Source: Diploptera punctata (Eukaryota; Arthropoda; Insecta; Blattodea; Blaberidae). Taken from it: DNA of 64,000 nt. The first letter of the stretch is position 1, and each line of letters begins with the position of its first letter. The position numbers and the translations under genes were made by a program. The stretch is from positions 1-64,000 of the forward strand of contig JASPKZ010009669.1 of the NCBI GenBank assembly GCA_030220185.1, written 5' to 3'. Shown piece by piece: positions 37,413 to 46,784 of this stretch. The notes under the pieces are model-generated. The model did not search any database, was not told where the DNA came from, and saw nothing but the letters and a program-made list of their open reading frames with translations.

Positions 37413-37862
37413 CCTTAGATGCGTTTCCTTTTACTCCATATGTTCCTCATTTTTTTACTATGGGCTTTCTTTCTCTCTTTCTGTCCATGATGTTTCCGTT
37501 TTTTCCCCCTTGGGTTTGTCCTCTTGGTCACCTGCTTCTTGTGTTATCCATAATTCTAAATATATCTGTTTGATATCTTCTTGAGTAATTCCTGCCAATT
37601 TTAAGTTTTTTTTTTTACTTCACCAAGCCATTTTGTAGTATCCACTTGTGCTTTACTTCTATTTTCGTAGAATTCTAATATTTGTTTAGAAAGTATTATT
37701 TGAGTCAATTTGTTTAATATGTCCATAAAATTTTAGCCTTCGTTTTCTATCATTATGAATGTCTGTACATAATTTTATTTCCTTTTTACTTTTGAGTCTA
37801 TATGCTTCGCCTATGACTTGATGACCTAAAATTTTTCTTATATAATTTTGCATTTTTTCCCT
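37395..37862 (-). mobile_element. LINE tail, decayed
   Basis: Minus: NYIRKILGHQVIGEAYRLKS, RKRRLKFYGHIKQ, then broken frames. (ATT)n at 37864-37905 marks its 5' side. Confidence 0.55.
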
Positions 37863-37868
37863 ACTATA

Positions 37869-37905
<37 letters not shown>

Positions 37906-38027
37906 TATAAATAATAATCCTTGATTACAAATTACCTGGTCCTCTAGGTTGAGGGGTGTAGCAATGGGCCAGCTCCTCATTCTACTGAAAAATATACAAT
38001 GCTAAAAAACCTAAAGAGAAGAATGCC

Positions 38028-38275
38028 GGACGGAATTACTTACAGATGAAAAACCGTTTGAAATGGTATGGACACCTCATAAGAATGGAAGAAGAGAGAA
38101 TACCAAAGAAGATCCTTAATTGGAAAGTTAATGGAAGAAGTGGAAGAGGCAGACCTAGAGAACGTTGGATAGATGGAGTGAGGAGAAGTATGGAAGCTAG
38201 AGATTTGAGGGAAGAAGATGCTCTAAACAGAAACCTCTGGCGACAAATCTCTTTGGGTTGTAGGAGAAACACTAT
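38028..38275 (+). mobile_element. LINE family 7 tail
   Basis: LKWYGHLIRMEEERIPKKIL, GRSGRGRPRERWIDGVRRSM, ALNRNLWRQISLG. The short open frame continues into an unrelated sequence. Confidence 0.8.
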
Positions 38276-38759
38276 ATTGTTCAATATTCGTAATAAAAAA
38301 ATTAATAACGAAATAAATATGACTATTGCGTCTGAAGAATGGAATATTTTGTTAGTAAACGTACTTGTAAATTTAGAAGAGTGGAAAAGCACGTGGTAAA
38401 ACTTGCGTTATTGTGTACAAATGACGCAGAACAGAGGTACATGTGATGACACACCTCCAGAGATTGGACGTCAGGACTCTGGCAGGGTTCCCGCGCTCGC
38501 CTTGTTTGGTGCGACCTTGTTGCCCGATGAGGACGTTGGCCCGCAGCATTTGTTGTGAGTGCTGTTGCACTGAATGAGCTGCCAGATAATGTAACTTCAC
38601 CGTCCTCAGTATTCTATCTAACTACACTTTAACAGCTTAGGTCATTAGCGTTGGAGTGAAAGGACCGACATATTATTCTCACAAGGGAACTCTCAACCGT
38701 TGCATGTCGAAAACTATATTGAAATATCGTTAAAACTTGCGCATGCGCCAAGAAAAGCG

Positions 38760-39110
38760 AAGCTATAATGGAGGAAAATCAAGTTACGCAAAACATGTAA
38801 TTCAGGTTGCACACCATATGCATAACATCGATAACACCCTCACAATAGTACATAGAAAAAACATTCCAACGAGAATAAATATACTGGAGGAAATCGCAAT
38901 CCTAAGAGAAATCAACAACAACCTGATTCTCAATGAATACACACCCAGTCCACACAATCCTCTGTACAAAATTCTCACAACCAAGTCAGTGCTTCAACAA
39001 GGGTCAACAAGTACGGACCTAATGCATTCTGCTGATGATGGGACTGGTCCCGAAAGGCCTACAGAGTTTTAAAATAACTTAAGTTGAGGAGGCAGACCTA
39101 CAAAGTAACT
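38760..39110 (+). mobile_element. Penelope-like element, C-terminal coding tail (5' truncated)
   Basis: The reading frame ending at 39072 contains KSSYAKHVIQVAHHMHNIDN, then NIPTRINILEEIAILREINN and SPHNPLYKIL. S.YAKH......H.......L.I...... and L...E...I are features of the region following the GIY-YIG endonuclease at the C-terminus of Penelope-like polyproteins. Reverse transcriptase and the GIY-YIG core are missing, so the copy is 5' truncated. The ribozyme at 39026-39067 and a TTAAGTTGAGGAGGCAGACC tail follow. A second copy of this tail is at 14880-15000. Confidence 0.7.
39026..39067 (+). ncRNA. Hammerhead ribozyme motif downstream of Penelope-like ORF
   Basis: All type I hammerhead parts can be placed. 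Stem I is 39026-39031 (ATTCTG) with 39062-39067 (CAGAGT). The core CTGATGA is 39032-39038, followed by an extra T at 39039. Stem II is GGGAC 39040-39044 with GTCCC 39047-39051, loop TG. GAA is 39052-39054. Stem III AGGCCT is 39055-39060 and self-complementary with no loop. H17 is A39061, so cleavage is predicted at 39061/39062. The loopless stem III suggests activity as a dimer, as described for PLE hammerheads. It overlaps the end of the PLE reading frame. Confidence 0.8.
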
Positions 39111-39139
39111 ATTTTATAGTTTTTAACCGTACATTATAT

Positions 39140-39410
39140 TACTGTTTACACTATGGAATCACGGGATGCCGCCAACATATACACGATATTTTTAACGATG
39201 AAAGCTCTAACCTTTGAAAGACCAATCTAAAAGATAAGCTAACGCAATTTAAGCACTTTAACCTGTGAAAGAATGCAATGCCTAAAAATAAATGGTAAGT
39301 TCTGAAATTTTGAAGTATATGTTAACAGTGTGTGCAGTCTATTGGCTGCACTGGAACATATCTTACTTGTTGCAAAAAATATTCGTTAAAATCAATATGG
39401 GTGCCACGTC
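39140..39410. repeat. Partial relative of the 22379 element
   Basis: GCTAACGCAATTTAAGCACT, TGTGAAAGAATGCAATGCC and GTGCCACGTCTTCATA match the interior of 22500-22740 in reverse. No TIR is visible. Confidence 0.55.
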
Positions 39411-39940
39411 TTCATACTACGTATGTAGTTAAATATCATAGAAAAATACAGGGTGTAACAGGACCTCACCGACAAAATGATAGGGATGATAGGCCATGCA
39501 GAGCGGATCATTTTTTGTGAAGGAACGTAGAGTCACAAACATGTCTATGAATTATGCGCAGATGAAGGTGTTCACCCGTAAGGATCGAAATTGAATACAA
39601 ACAATTGTTCACATTTCATTTTATTGAAAAAAGGCATTTTTTACAGTAAATGTTCAAACAATCGACCCTGTGCCTCATTGCATGGTTTGATATCGTCGCA
39701 GCAGTGATCGGCCAGCACGTCTTCGTATTTTTAAATGACATTTCCATGTCTACTCCACACGGATATAATTATCTTAAGAGAGTTGCAACTTTTGTCTTTT
39801 GCAGTATCTTTAGTTGGTAAAAATTTATTCTAGCGAATAAAATGTGACGTCACTTAATATGCTAAATACTCATGCATGCAAAAGAGACCTACCTAACCAC
39901 ATACCAAAGCACCTGTAAAGTATATGACTGAGCTAACTAT

Positions 39941-40130
39941 ACTAGGATGATGAAGGTCAGTAAATTTTGCTTAGAGGCCTCTTTATTCATAAGTAAGGTT
40001 CTTTTATGATCCTAAAAATCTTCAGATTTGGGACCCAGAGGATGGAGGATTTATTCCCTGTATTTTTCCATCCTAAAAATCCATTGATCCCATCCAGGTT
40101 TGTACCCGCGAACCTTGGGATAAACATTTT
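39941..40130 (-). mobile_element. SINE family B, just upstream of exon 1
   Basis: GATGATGAAGGTCAGTAAAT, AAATCTTCAGATTTGGGACC, GGTTTGTACCCGCGAACC. Ends about 70 bp before ATG 40202. Confidence 0.7.
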
Positions 40131-40201
40131 CATTGTCACAACTATTCTTGATATAAAATAAGTCCATATCCCCATATGTGAAGATAAGACATTAAATAAG
40201 T

Positions 40202-40381
40202 ATGAAATATGTTGCAGAATTCCCACTGACAGGATCAGATGCAATGGTGGAACAGCTACAGCAGAATGAAGTGGCCAGTTCTGGAGGCCTCGTGTTCGAA
40301 GACGAACAACACAGCTCTCGCACCATGCAGTCCCTCAACATGATGCGCAAGAACAAACATTTCTGTGATGTCATTTTACAC
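40202..40381 (+). CDS. IVNS1ABP: Exon 1 (first coding exon), BTB N-terminus
   Basis: Encodes up to 60 residues ending in NMMRKNKHFCDVILH, the first strand of a BTB fold, followed at once by the donor GTAAGT (phase 0). Two starts are possible. ATG 40202 is open, but ATGTTGCAG ends at 40218 and looks like a splice acceptor. If it is used, this exon begins in 5' UTR and translation starts at ATG 40244 (MVEQLQQNEVASSGGL). I favour 40244 because related proteins start with a short acidic leader of that length. The acceptor lacks a strong pyrimidine tract, so this is not certain. Confidence 0.75.
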
Positions 40382-40681
40382 GTAAGTTTACTTAATTAAA
40401 AACTTGTTTGTAACTTTGTGTTGCAATAGGCACATACAAGGGTTTTATCAACCCAATAAAATTTAATACCTATAAATAACATATAAAGAAGAGATGATTT
40501 AAAAGTAGAGGAAATTAAAAAAGACAGGGTAGTATGGACACAATTTGTGCATGTTGACAGAGTACCAGAAGTATAGGTGCTCCTGACAAAACTAAGAGGG
40601 AAAAGACTAAGGGGAAAACCCAAAACTAGATGGTTAGATCAGATTACAGAAGATATTGAAAATTGAGGACAAATATGAACT

Positions 40682-40935
40682 CTGCTGAGCTGGCTCAGAT
40701 GGTAGCATCCTTGCTTCCTGACTAGCAGGCCCGGGTTTGATACCTGGCAAGGTTGAAAGTTTTAATTGTTATATTAATTAAATTACATTTTCAATCTTGG
40801 TGCCAGTAGAGGTGGTGGGGTACAATTTTTAATCGCTAGATTGTGCACCAGATTCCTGCATTAAATTACAAAACTCTCCACAATGCATGTGGTACTATTG
40901 ATAGCGATTAATCCATCGGACGGGGACATTAAGAA
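40682..40935 (+). mobile_element. SINE family F, intron 1
   Basis: Head GCTGAGCTGGCTCAGATGGT, CGGGTTTGATACCTGGC; body GAGGTGGTGGGGTACAATTT. The body is found inverted at 63150-63245. Confidence 0.55.
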
Positions 40936-41337
40936 TGGTGACCCCCTTGGTGCTTTTTGATAGTAGTAGGCTATGTGTTGGCACCAGGTTTCACCTTCTC
41001 CTTTCTCTTTATCATCATCATCATCATTATCATCCTGCCCCATAAACACATTTTACACTACACAAACACACAAACATAACACTCATCCTACACTCCTCTC
41101 TGTACAAGAATACGTCATCTACATATAGTGGTCTGCCGAAGTGGTGCATAAATCGAAAATAGACCACATTAACGCCATCTATCCAACCAGTGTGGAACCT
41201 GAAGCACAGACCGTGCAGTGAGTGGCATTAAAACAAACGTACACATCTTTGTAATAGTTGATCCAAGATATTGGAGATGATTTAAGCAAGAAGACCTATA
41301 ATTTAAAAAATGCAAACATTAATGTATAAAATGTATA

Positions 41338-41645
41338 TCCATCCATAGTAATTCTGCCCGAGGGCAGGTCTTTCACTGCAATCATAGCATTTTCATGCTA
41401 TGCTTTGCAGCTTTACTAGGGAATTCTAGGTGTGGTAGCTTCCCATTGCTTTCCACACCGGTAAAGGATGATGATGATGATGATGGCCATATGATTTCGG
41501 GGACCGTTTATGCCTTAAAGTTTTCCTGACATTTGTCTTACAGATGAGGAAAACCTCACCCAGAAAAACTGCCCTGAATGGGGATCGAACCTGGGCCCGC
41601 TGCGTGACAAGGCAGCATGCTACCTCGAGACCACAGCGGTGGACA
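41338..41645 (-). mobile_element. SINE family A, intron 1
   Basis: CCATCCATAGTAATTCTGCC to GGATCGAACCTGGGCCCGC and the head. Intact over its length. Confidence 0.8.
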
Positions 41646-41743
41646 AAATGTATATAAACCTTGCAATTTAATTATAACTTGGCCCTGAACAAGTTTCTAA
41701 TTGGCCATCACAAATATAAATATATGTATATACGATAAAGAAG

Positions 41744-41940
41744 TCCACCGCTGTGGTTCCAAGATAGCGTGCTGCCTTGTCATGCAGCAGGTCCGGGTTT
41801 GATCCCCGGCCAGGATACGTTTCCTGGGTGATGGCTTTTTTTCGGGGTTTTTCCTCACCTGTAAGATAAATATCAGGAAACTTTAAGCCCAAATTGTCTT
41901 GGAACATCATCTGGTCATTATTATCACACATTCCGTACCA
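41744..41940 (+). mobile_element. SINE family A, 3' truncated, intron 1
   Basis: Head and GGTTTTTCCTCACCTGTAAG body present; the GCAGAATTACTATGG end is missing. It lies 100 bp from the opposite-strand copy and can pair with it. Confidence 0.7.
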
Positions 41941-42031
41941 GGCACTGAGCAGTCCTAGAAAATTCAAATTTTGTACATACCTAAAGGAGATATCCTAGTA
42001 GGATTTGATGGAATAACTTGAGTCATTGACA

Positions 42032-42436
42032 TCACAATGGTATCGGCGTATCAATTTCAGGAAGTGGAAGTTCATCTTCACTTTCACTTTGTGAATCTTC
42101 TAATTCAGGAATCAGTTCTTCACCTGAATCATTATTATACAAAATATTCACTAATTCTTCTTCAGTGAGATATTTTTCTTTCGCCATGGTTTCACTCATG
42201 CACAAACAGCGCGATAACGAGAAACATATACGACTGCATTGGAGCAAGTTTGGGTGAACGAATTCCATGTGTTGTTTGTTTTAAAAATAAAAGGGGATTC
42301 ACCAAGGTTAAATGTGTCAAACGGGAATAGAAAATATACATTTACATGCCATCTATGATCAAGACATACTAAGCCAACACTATTTAGGTGCCGAATATAA
42401 ACGCGGTTTGTTTGCGCCCGCTCTTAAACGAGTTAA
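42032..42436 (-). pseudogene. piggyBac-like transposase N-terminal fragment
   Basis: Minus: MSETMAKEKYLTEEELVNIL then NDSGEELIPELEDSQ and SESEDELP. The YLTEEE start with acidic SxSEDE stretches resembles N-termini of piggyBac-family transposases. The catalytic domain is absent. A TTAA at 42433-42436 next to CTCGTTTAAGAGCGGGCG (minus) may be its 5' terminus. It lies in intron 1, antisense. Confidence 0.5.
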
Positions 42437-42731
42437 CTGACCGACGGGCTGCATACACGATAGTCTCTTTAAATGCCTTAACTGGTTTACAGTACTGAAT
42501 GTGTTAACATAATCATTAAGTTAGGATTAAGGCCTCTTCCTGGCACATCATTACCATCATCATTACATATCATCGGAGTAGTATAACTCACCTTTCAGGC
42601 GCTCCAACCTCAGAAGTAGTTTACAATAACGCCATGCCAGGAGAGAATATGAGAATGTAGAATGACAATGTGGTGGCATTGAATTAAAAAAAAGTATATA
42701 TAGAGTAAAGAATTGGATATGCTGTTTTCAG

Positions 42732-42919
42732 GTTGGCAACATGGAATTTCACGCTCACCGTGCTGTGCTTGCAAGTGCAAGCCCCCACCTGTTTGAATTG
42801 TTTACAGCAGATGATGAAACCAAAGGAAGTCAGCGTGAAAATATCATCACATACAAGCTGAATGGTGGATATGACAGACTCGCACTTGAGAAGTTGATAC
42901 ATTATGCCTATACAGCCAG
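42732..42919 (+). CDS. IVNS1ABP: Exon 2, BTB core
   Basis: Preceded by GCTGTTTTCAG and followed by GTGTGT. Reads VGNMEFHAHRAVLASASPH then LFELFTADDETKG and LEKLIHYAYTAR. The HAHRAVLA.SSP.F and YAYTA signatures are diagnostic of BTB/POZ dimerisation domains. It enters in phase 0 and leaves in phase 2 (AG of an arginine codon), completed by the first base of exon 3. Intron 1 upstream (40382-42731) contains SINEs and a piggyBac-like fragment. Confidence 0.9.
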
Positions 42920-43134
42920 GTGTGTATGCAGCTGAAAACTAATAAAAATATCATGTACCATAGATATGACCTTTCTTGTGCTTCCTCCTCTATGGTTTAC
43001 CTCCTTGTTCTCCTAATTCGACCCCTTTTCCTTGCTCACTGTGGGTTTCAGTTTTCTCTCTCAATCGCACACACTGGTTTTCTCAATGTCTGACCTATCC
43101 ATCTCCATTTTCATTCATAAATTAATGATTCATT

Positions 43135-43728
43135 AAATTAATATTAAGAAGCTAAAGCTGTTACTATGATTGAAATAAGTATATTAAAGTACACTACTAA
43201 ATTATTGTAATCAAATGGTAAAGAGAAAAATTTATGCCTGAACCGGGAATCGAACCCCGAACCTTCAGCTTTCCATGCTGATGCTCTAACCATTGAGCTA
43301 ATCCAGGCTTCCTTCCCATCCAAGCACAAATCCTTCCTTTACCTTACTGTCTTGGTCCCACAAATTTTTCTCTTTACCATTTGATTACAATAATTTAGTA
43401 GTGTACTTTAATATACTTATTTCAATCATAGTAACAGCTTTAGCTTCTTAATATTAATTTAATAAATAATGCTATAGCTATGTGGAGTCCCTTCATGTCT
43501 TCTTCAGGTAGAAGCCATTCATTGTGTATTTGTGAATGATGATTCATAGCATTTGAATGTGGGACCAAGACAGTAAGGTAAAGGAAGGATTTGTGCTTGG
43601 ATGGGAAGGAAGCCTGGATTAGCTCAATGGTTAGAGCATCAGCATAGAAAGCTGAAGGTTCGGGGTTCGATTCCCGGTTCAGGCATAAATTTTTCTCTTT
43701 ACCATTTGATTACAATAATTTAGTAGTG
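43135..43728. mobile_element. tRNA-like foldback, two inverted units, 12-bp TSD
   Basis: Flanked by TAATGATTCATT at 43123-43134 and 43729-43740. A minus-strand partial unit and a plus-strand unit are joined in opposite orientation at about 43361. Each has a tRNA-like cloverleaf starting GCCTGGATTAGCTCAATGG and ending CGGTTCAGGC, then TAAATTTTTCTCTTTACC. The anticodon loop here is ATGGAAA. Confidence 0.8.
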
Positions 43729-43790
43729 TAATGATTCATTTTTCACATCTTACCTCATATTTTATGTTTCTTTAAACACGGGAACTAGTT

Positions 43791-44022
43791 ATATTTAAAT
43801 TAATATTGGGAAGTAAACATTATGAGGTTATATCATTAATAGTGAGTGGAGAACATATTCTTATCGACTCCCCTCATATATTTTCAAATTTCTTTGATAC
43901 TGGCGGTTTCAGACAATATCATGACTGAAGAGGGACATGATATTGTCCGAAACCGTCGGTATCAAAGAAATTTGAAAATATATGAGGTGAGTCAATAAAA
44001 ATATGTTCTCCACTCACTATTA
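43791..44022. mobile_element. Foldback element with intact hammerhead core, 13-bp TSD
   Basis: Flanked by ACGGGAACTAGTT at 43778-43790 and 44023-44035. The interior is an inverted repeat (arms about 43836-43920 and 43935-44022) containing CCCCTCATAT and ATATGAGGTGAGT boxes. It lies in intron 2 between tRNA-like repeats. A sub-terminal block AAGTAAACATTATGAGGT is shared with the 54934 element. Confidence 0.8.
43925..43965 (+). ncRNA. Hammerhead ribozyme motif in foldback
   Basis: CTGAAGA 43925-43931; extra G; stem II GGACA 43933-43937 with TGTCC 43944-43948, loop TGATAT; GAA 43949-43951; stem III ACC 43952-43954 with GGT 43958-43960, loop GTC; H17 A43961. Stem I is short (ATGA/TCA, three pairs). 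Predicted cleavage is 43961/43962. Confidence 0.7.
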
Positions 44023-44467
44023 ACGGGAACTAGTTTTCAAGAAAAGGATCTCTCTCATTTTCAACCAACATTATGACTATTATATTATTTCCCATATTTA
44101 ACTAAGAATCCATTTTCATTCTTTAATTTTAATTTTTATTTGAGGTTTTCTTTTTCACAGATCTTCATTTGGCTTCCTGATATTCAAAATTTTTCTCAGA
44201 GAACTAATTATAGAATTCGTAATTTACATATGAGCTGTTGAGTATTAAAAGGGTCATGTCCATAATGTCACATTTTGAGAACACACAATTTTCTTCTAAA
44301 TGCTGGTTTAAATAATATATTATACATAGTAATACAAAGAACAGATATTTATTTTAATACACACTTGGTAACAGTATAAAAATACAATTATAAACATGAA
44401 TATGCCCTTGAGCTGTCAGTAGATGTGTTCACTTGTAAATGCATCAAAAGCGGACATGATCCTTTTT

Positions 44468-45720
44468 AATTCTTAAGGGCTCATATCTACATCATTTAGG
44501 AAAAAAACGGGTAAGTCTGAAAAGTTATTTTTTACAGGAGAGTGAAAACTAGTTCAATGACTTACATCAAAGAGTGTATACATTGAAGGTGGGTTGCTTG
44601 GTGTGATGTCCCAAGTTGTAGATTTGTGATTGTAATAATTTGAATCACTTTAATTCTGCCACGGCACTAATAACTCCCATCAGGGGAATGAGGAAAAGTT
44701 TCTTACACAAATAACGACACTTTATTAACAGTTAAACTAAAAGTTATTTTATTAAAACTCTCACTTCAGTTTAGATGAATCTTGTAGATTAAAAAGACTC
44801 CGGCTTAGGTTAATAATTTTCTCTTATAAAAGATTACCATTTTATGTATATAATGGATGACGAATTCTAACGGTCAATGCTTCAAGTATTATACTTTATT
44901 TCCACTTATGGACTATTTGTATTCAAGATGGATGAATTTTATATCACTATATGATCTTCCATAACTTTAACACTATTCTTTCAACTAATATCAAGAAAAT
45001 AAACCACCGTTTTCTCATTCCTTGAGGAGCAGTTGCCTAACATGACTGACCTTCTTCAAGTATTGTAGCCATCTTCTTATTCAGTTATAACCTCGAGGTT
45101 CTGATTGGTCCAACTGAAAAGGAAGGAGTACTTCTAGCTGACTTCTATCCAATTCGTCCAATCCCATTCATTTCTTTATACAAATTATCAATTTGAATAT
45201 TTAAAGTATTTTACATATGTTGCATCAGTTAGAAAAACATCTAACTGTATTAACAGTTTATATTGACCAGTTTGAATTTTTTATATACTTATAAACAATT
45301 TGAATTCTCTAAATCAATTTTATGTCATTCTTAATATAAATAAATATAATTATTAAGTTATGTAGATAGGAAATAACACTATGAGGTTCTTTAATATTGT
45401 TTATTTTTTATCATTTCACTCACCTCATACTTCATATGAAGTATGAGGTGAGTGAAATGATAAAAAATAAAAAATATAATTATATTTAAATATTAAATAA
45501 ACAAAACAAAAACCCTTATTATTATTATATGGGGATAAATATCTGGTTTTAACATCGAAAATTCAATGCTTAATAACACCGTCAGTATTTGCTTGACGAC
45601 TTACCCATTTTTACCGAATGTGCATTGGACCAAAAGCTTTCGGAGAATGTTAATAACTCATTTTCAACCAAAAGTTGACTTACCCGGTTTTTCCTAAATG
45701 ATGTAGATATAATCTCAATA
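44468..45720. repeat. Distant inverted repeat pair in intron 2
   Basis: ATATCTACATCATTTAGG with an ACGGGTAAGTC block at about 44485-44520 is repeated inverted at about 45676-45715, some 1.1 kb apart. The intervening sequence shows no ORF of note and contains the 45380 hairpin. This may be a larger foldback element with a divergent centre. Confidence 0.45.
45380..45480. repeat. Short foldback of the TATGAGGTGAGT type
   Basis: TTATTTTTTATCATTTCACT followed by CACCTCATACTTCATATGAA and its complement forms a near-perfect hairpin with almost no loop. It is preceded by the AACACTATGAGGTT block common to this group. Confidence 0.65.
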
Positions 45721-45828
45721 TTGACAAAATGAACTTCAGCTGATTGCAAGTGTCACCGATATATTTCTCACAAATTAACTGATATTGATGGATTTAATAT
45801 AATGGCAAATGTGTTTATGCTTTCAACA

Positions 45829-46395
45829 ATAAATTTAATTTGTGTTGAGTTGTTTTTGACTCACCTCATACTTCTTAACTCTCTTGCAGACTCGAGTTTC
45901 TTCACTGCATTTGTGACATTCTCAATGCTGTATCACGTTCACAACTGATGTCCAACGCCTCCTCTCCTGCAGACTGACCTCCGCCCCATCTGATGGCTGA
46001 CCGACGAACTGACCGACGAACTTACAAATCAATCCCCTCTCCTTATCACTGGGTATTTCAAAATTTATAGTTGTGTTTTTATTCTTGCATATGTAAATTT
46101 TTTCCCAAATTGTGCAAGAATAAAACATAACTATGAATTTTGAAATACCCGGTGATAAGGAGAGGGGATTGATTTGGAAGTTCATCGGTCAGCCATCAGA
46201 CGGCGTGGAGGTCAGTCTGCAGGAGAGGAGGCCGTTGGACGTCAGTTGTGAACGTGATACAGCATTGAGAATGTCACAAATGCATTGAAGAAACTCGAGT
46301 CTGCAAGGAGTTAAGAAGTATGAGGTGAGTCAAAAACAACTCAACACAAATTAAAATAAACCTCATAGTGTTATTTCCTACCTACATAACTTAAT
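45829..46395. mobile_element. Large foldback with decayed hammerhead-like motifs
   Basis: The arms pair from TTTGTGTTGAGTTGTTTTTG to its complement, with CACCTCATA/TATGAGGTG boxes, and the right end is AAACCTCATAGTGTTATTTCC. The motif scaffold is TTGAGAA, extra T, GTCAC ... GTGA, GAAAC, TCGAGTC, so two core positions are lost. A related terminal block (GAAATAACACTATGAGGTT) stands at 45369-45400. Confidence 0.6.
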
Positions 46396-46576
46396 AAATT
46401 TAATCTAAGAGCTAGAAACTTTACTGAACATTAGTAATAAAACAGGCAATAGAAAAAATATTTGTATTTTGGTTATTATTAGGTACTAAAGTTCGGTTGG
46501 AGATACTACCTCAAACCTGTTTGTGCATGTGTTTATCAGTTCTTGATAGTCATGCAAATAGCATTGTAGATTATTT

Positions 46577-46761
46577 AAGTAAAATTGTATCACCTCACCT
46601 CATATTCTTCTTCTTCTTCGACCGGTTTCAGGACCATATTCGGTTCCATCCTCAGTACTTTTACAATCATCATGAAAGTATTGAAGATGGAATTGGGTAA
46701 GGTCCCAAAACCAGTCTAAGAAGAAGAAAAATATGAGGTGAGGTGGTGCAATTTTACTTAC
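46577..46761. mobile_element. Foldback element with one hammerhead motif (minus)
   Basis: The arms begin AAGTAAAATTGTATCACCTC and end with the complement. The minus-strand motif at 46655-46620 reads CTGAGGA, extra T, GGAACC...GGTCC, then TGAAACCGGTC. The plus-strand arm is degenerate (TTGAAGA ... AAAAC). Confidence 0.6.
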
Positions 46762-46784
46762 TTAATACTTAATACATGCTTTCC

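Noticed and set aside
40202..40204. ATG 40202 as the certain start codon
   Set aside because: An acceptor-like ATGTTGCAG ends at 40218, after it; ATG 40244 is at least as likely. Kept as an outer limit only.
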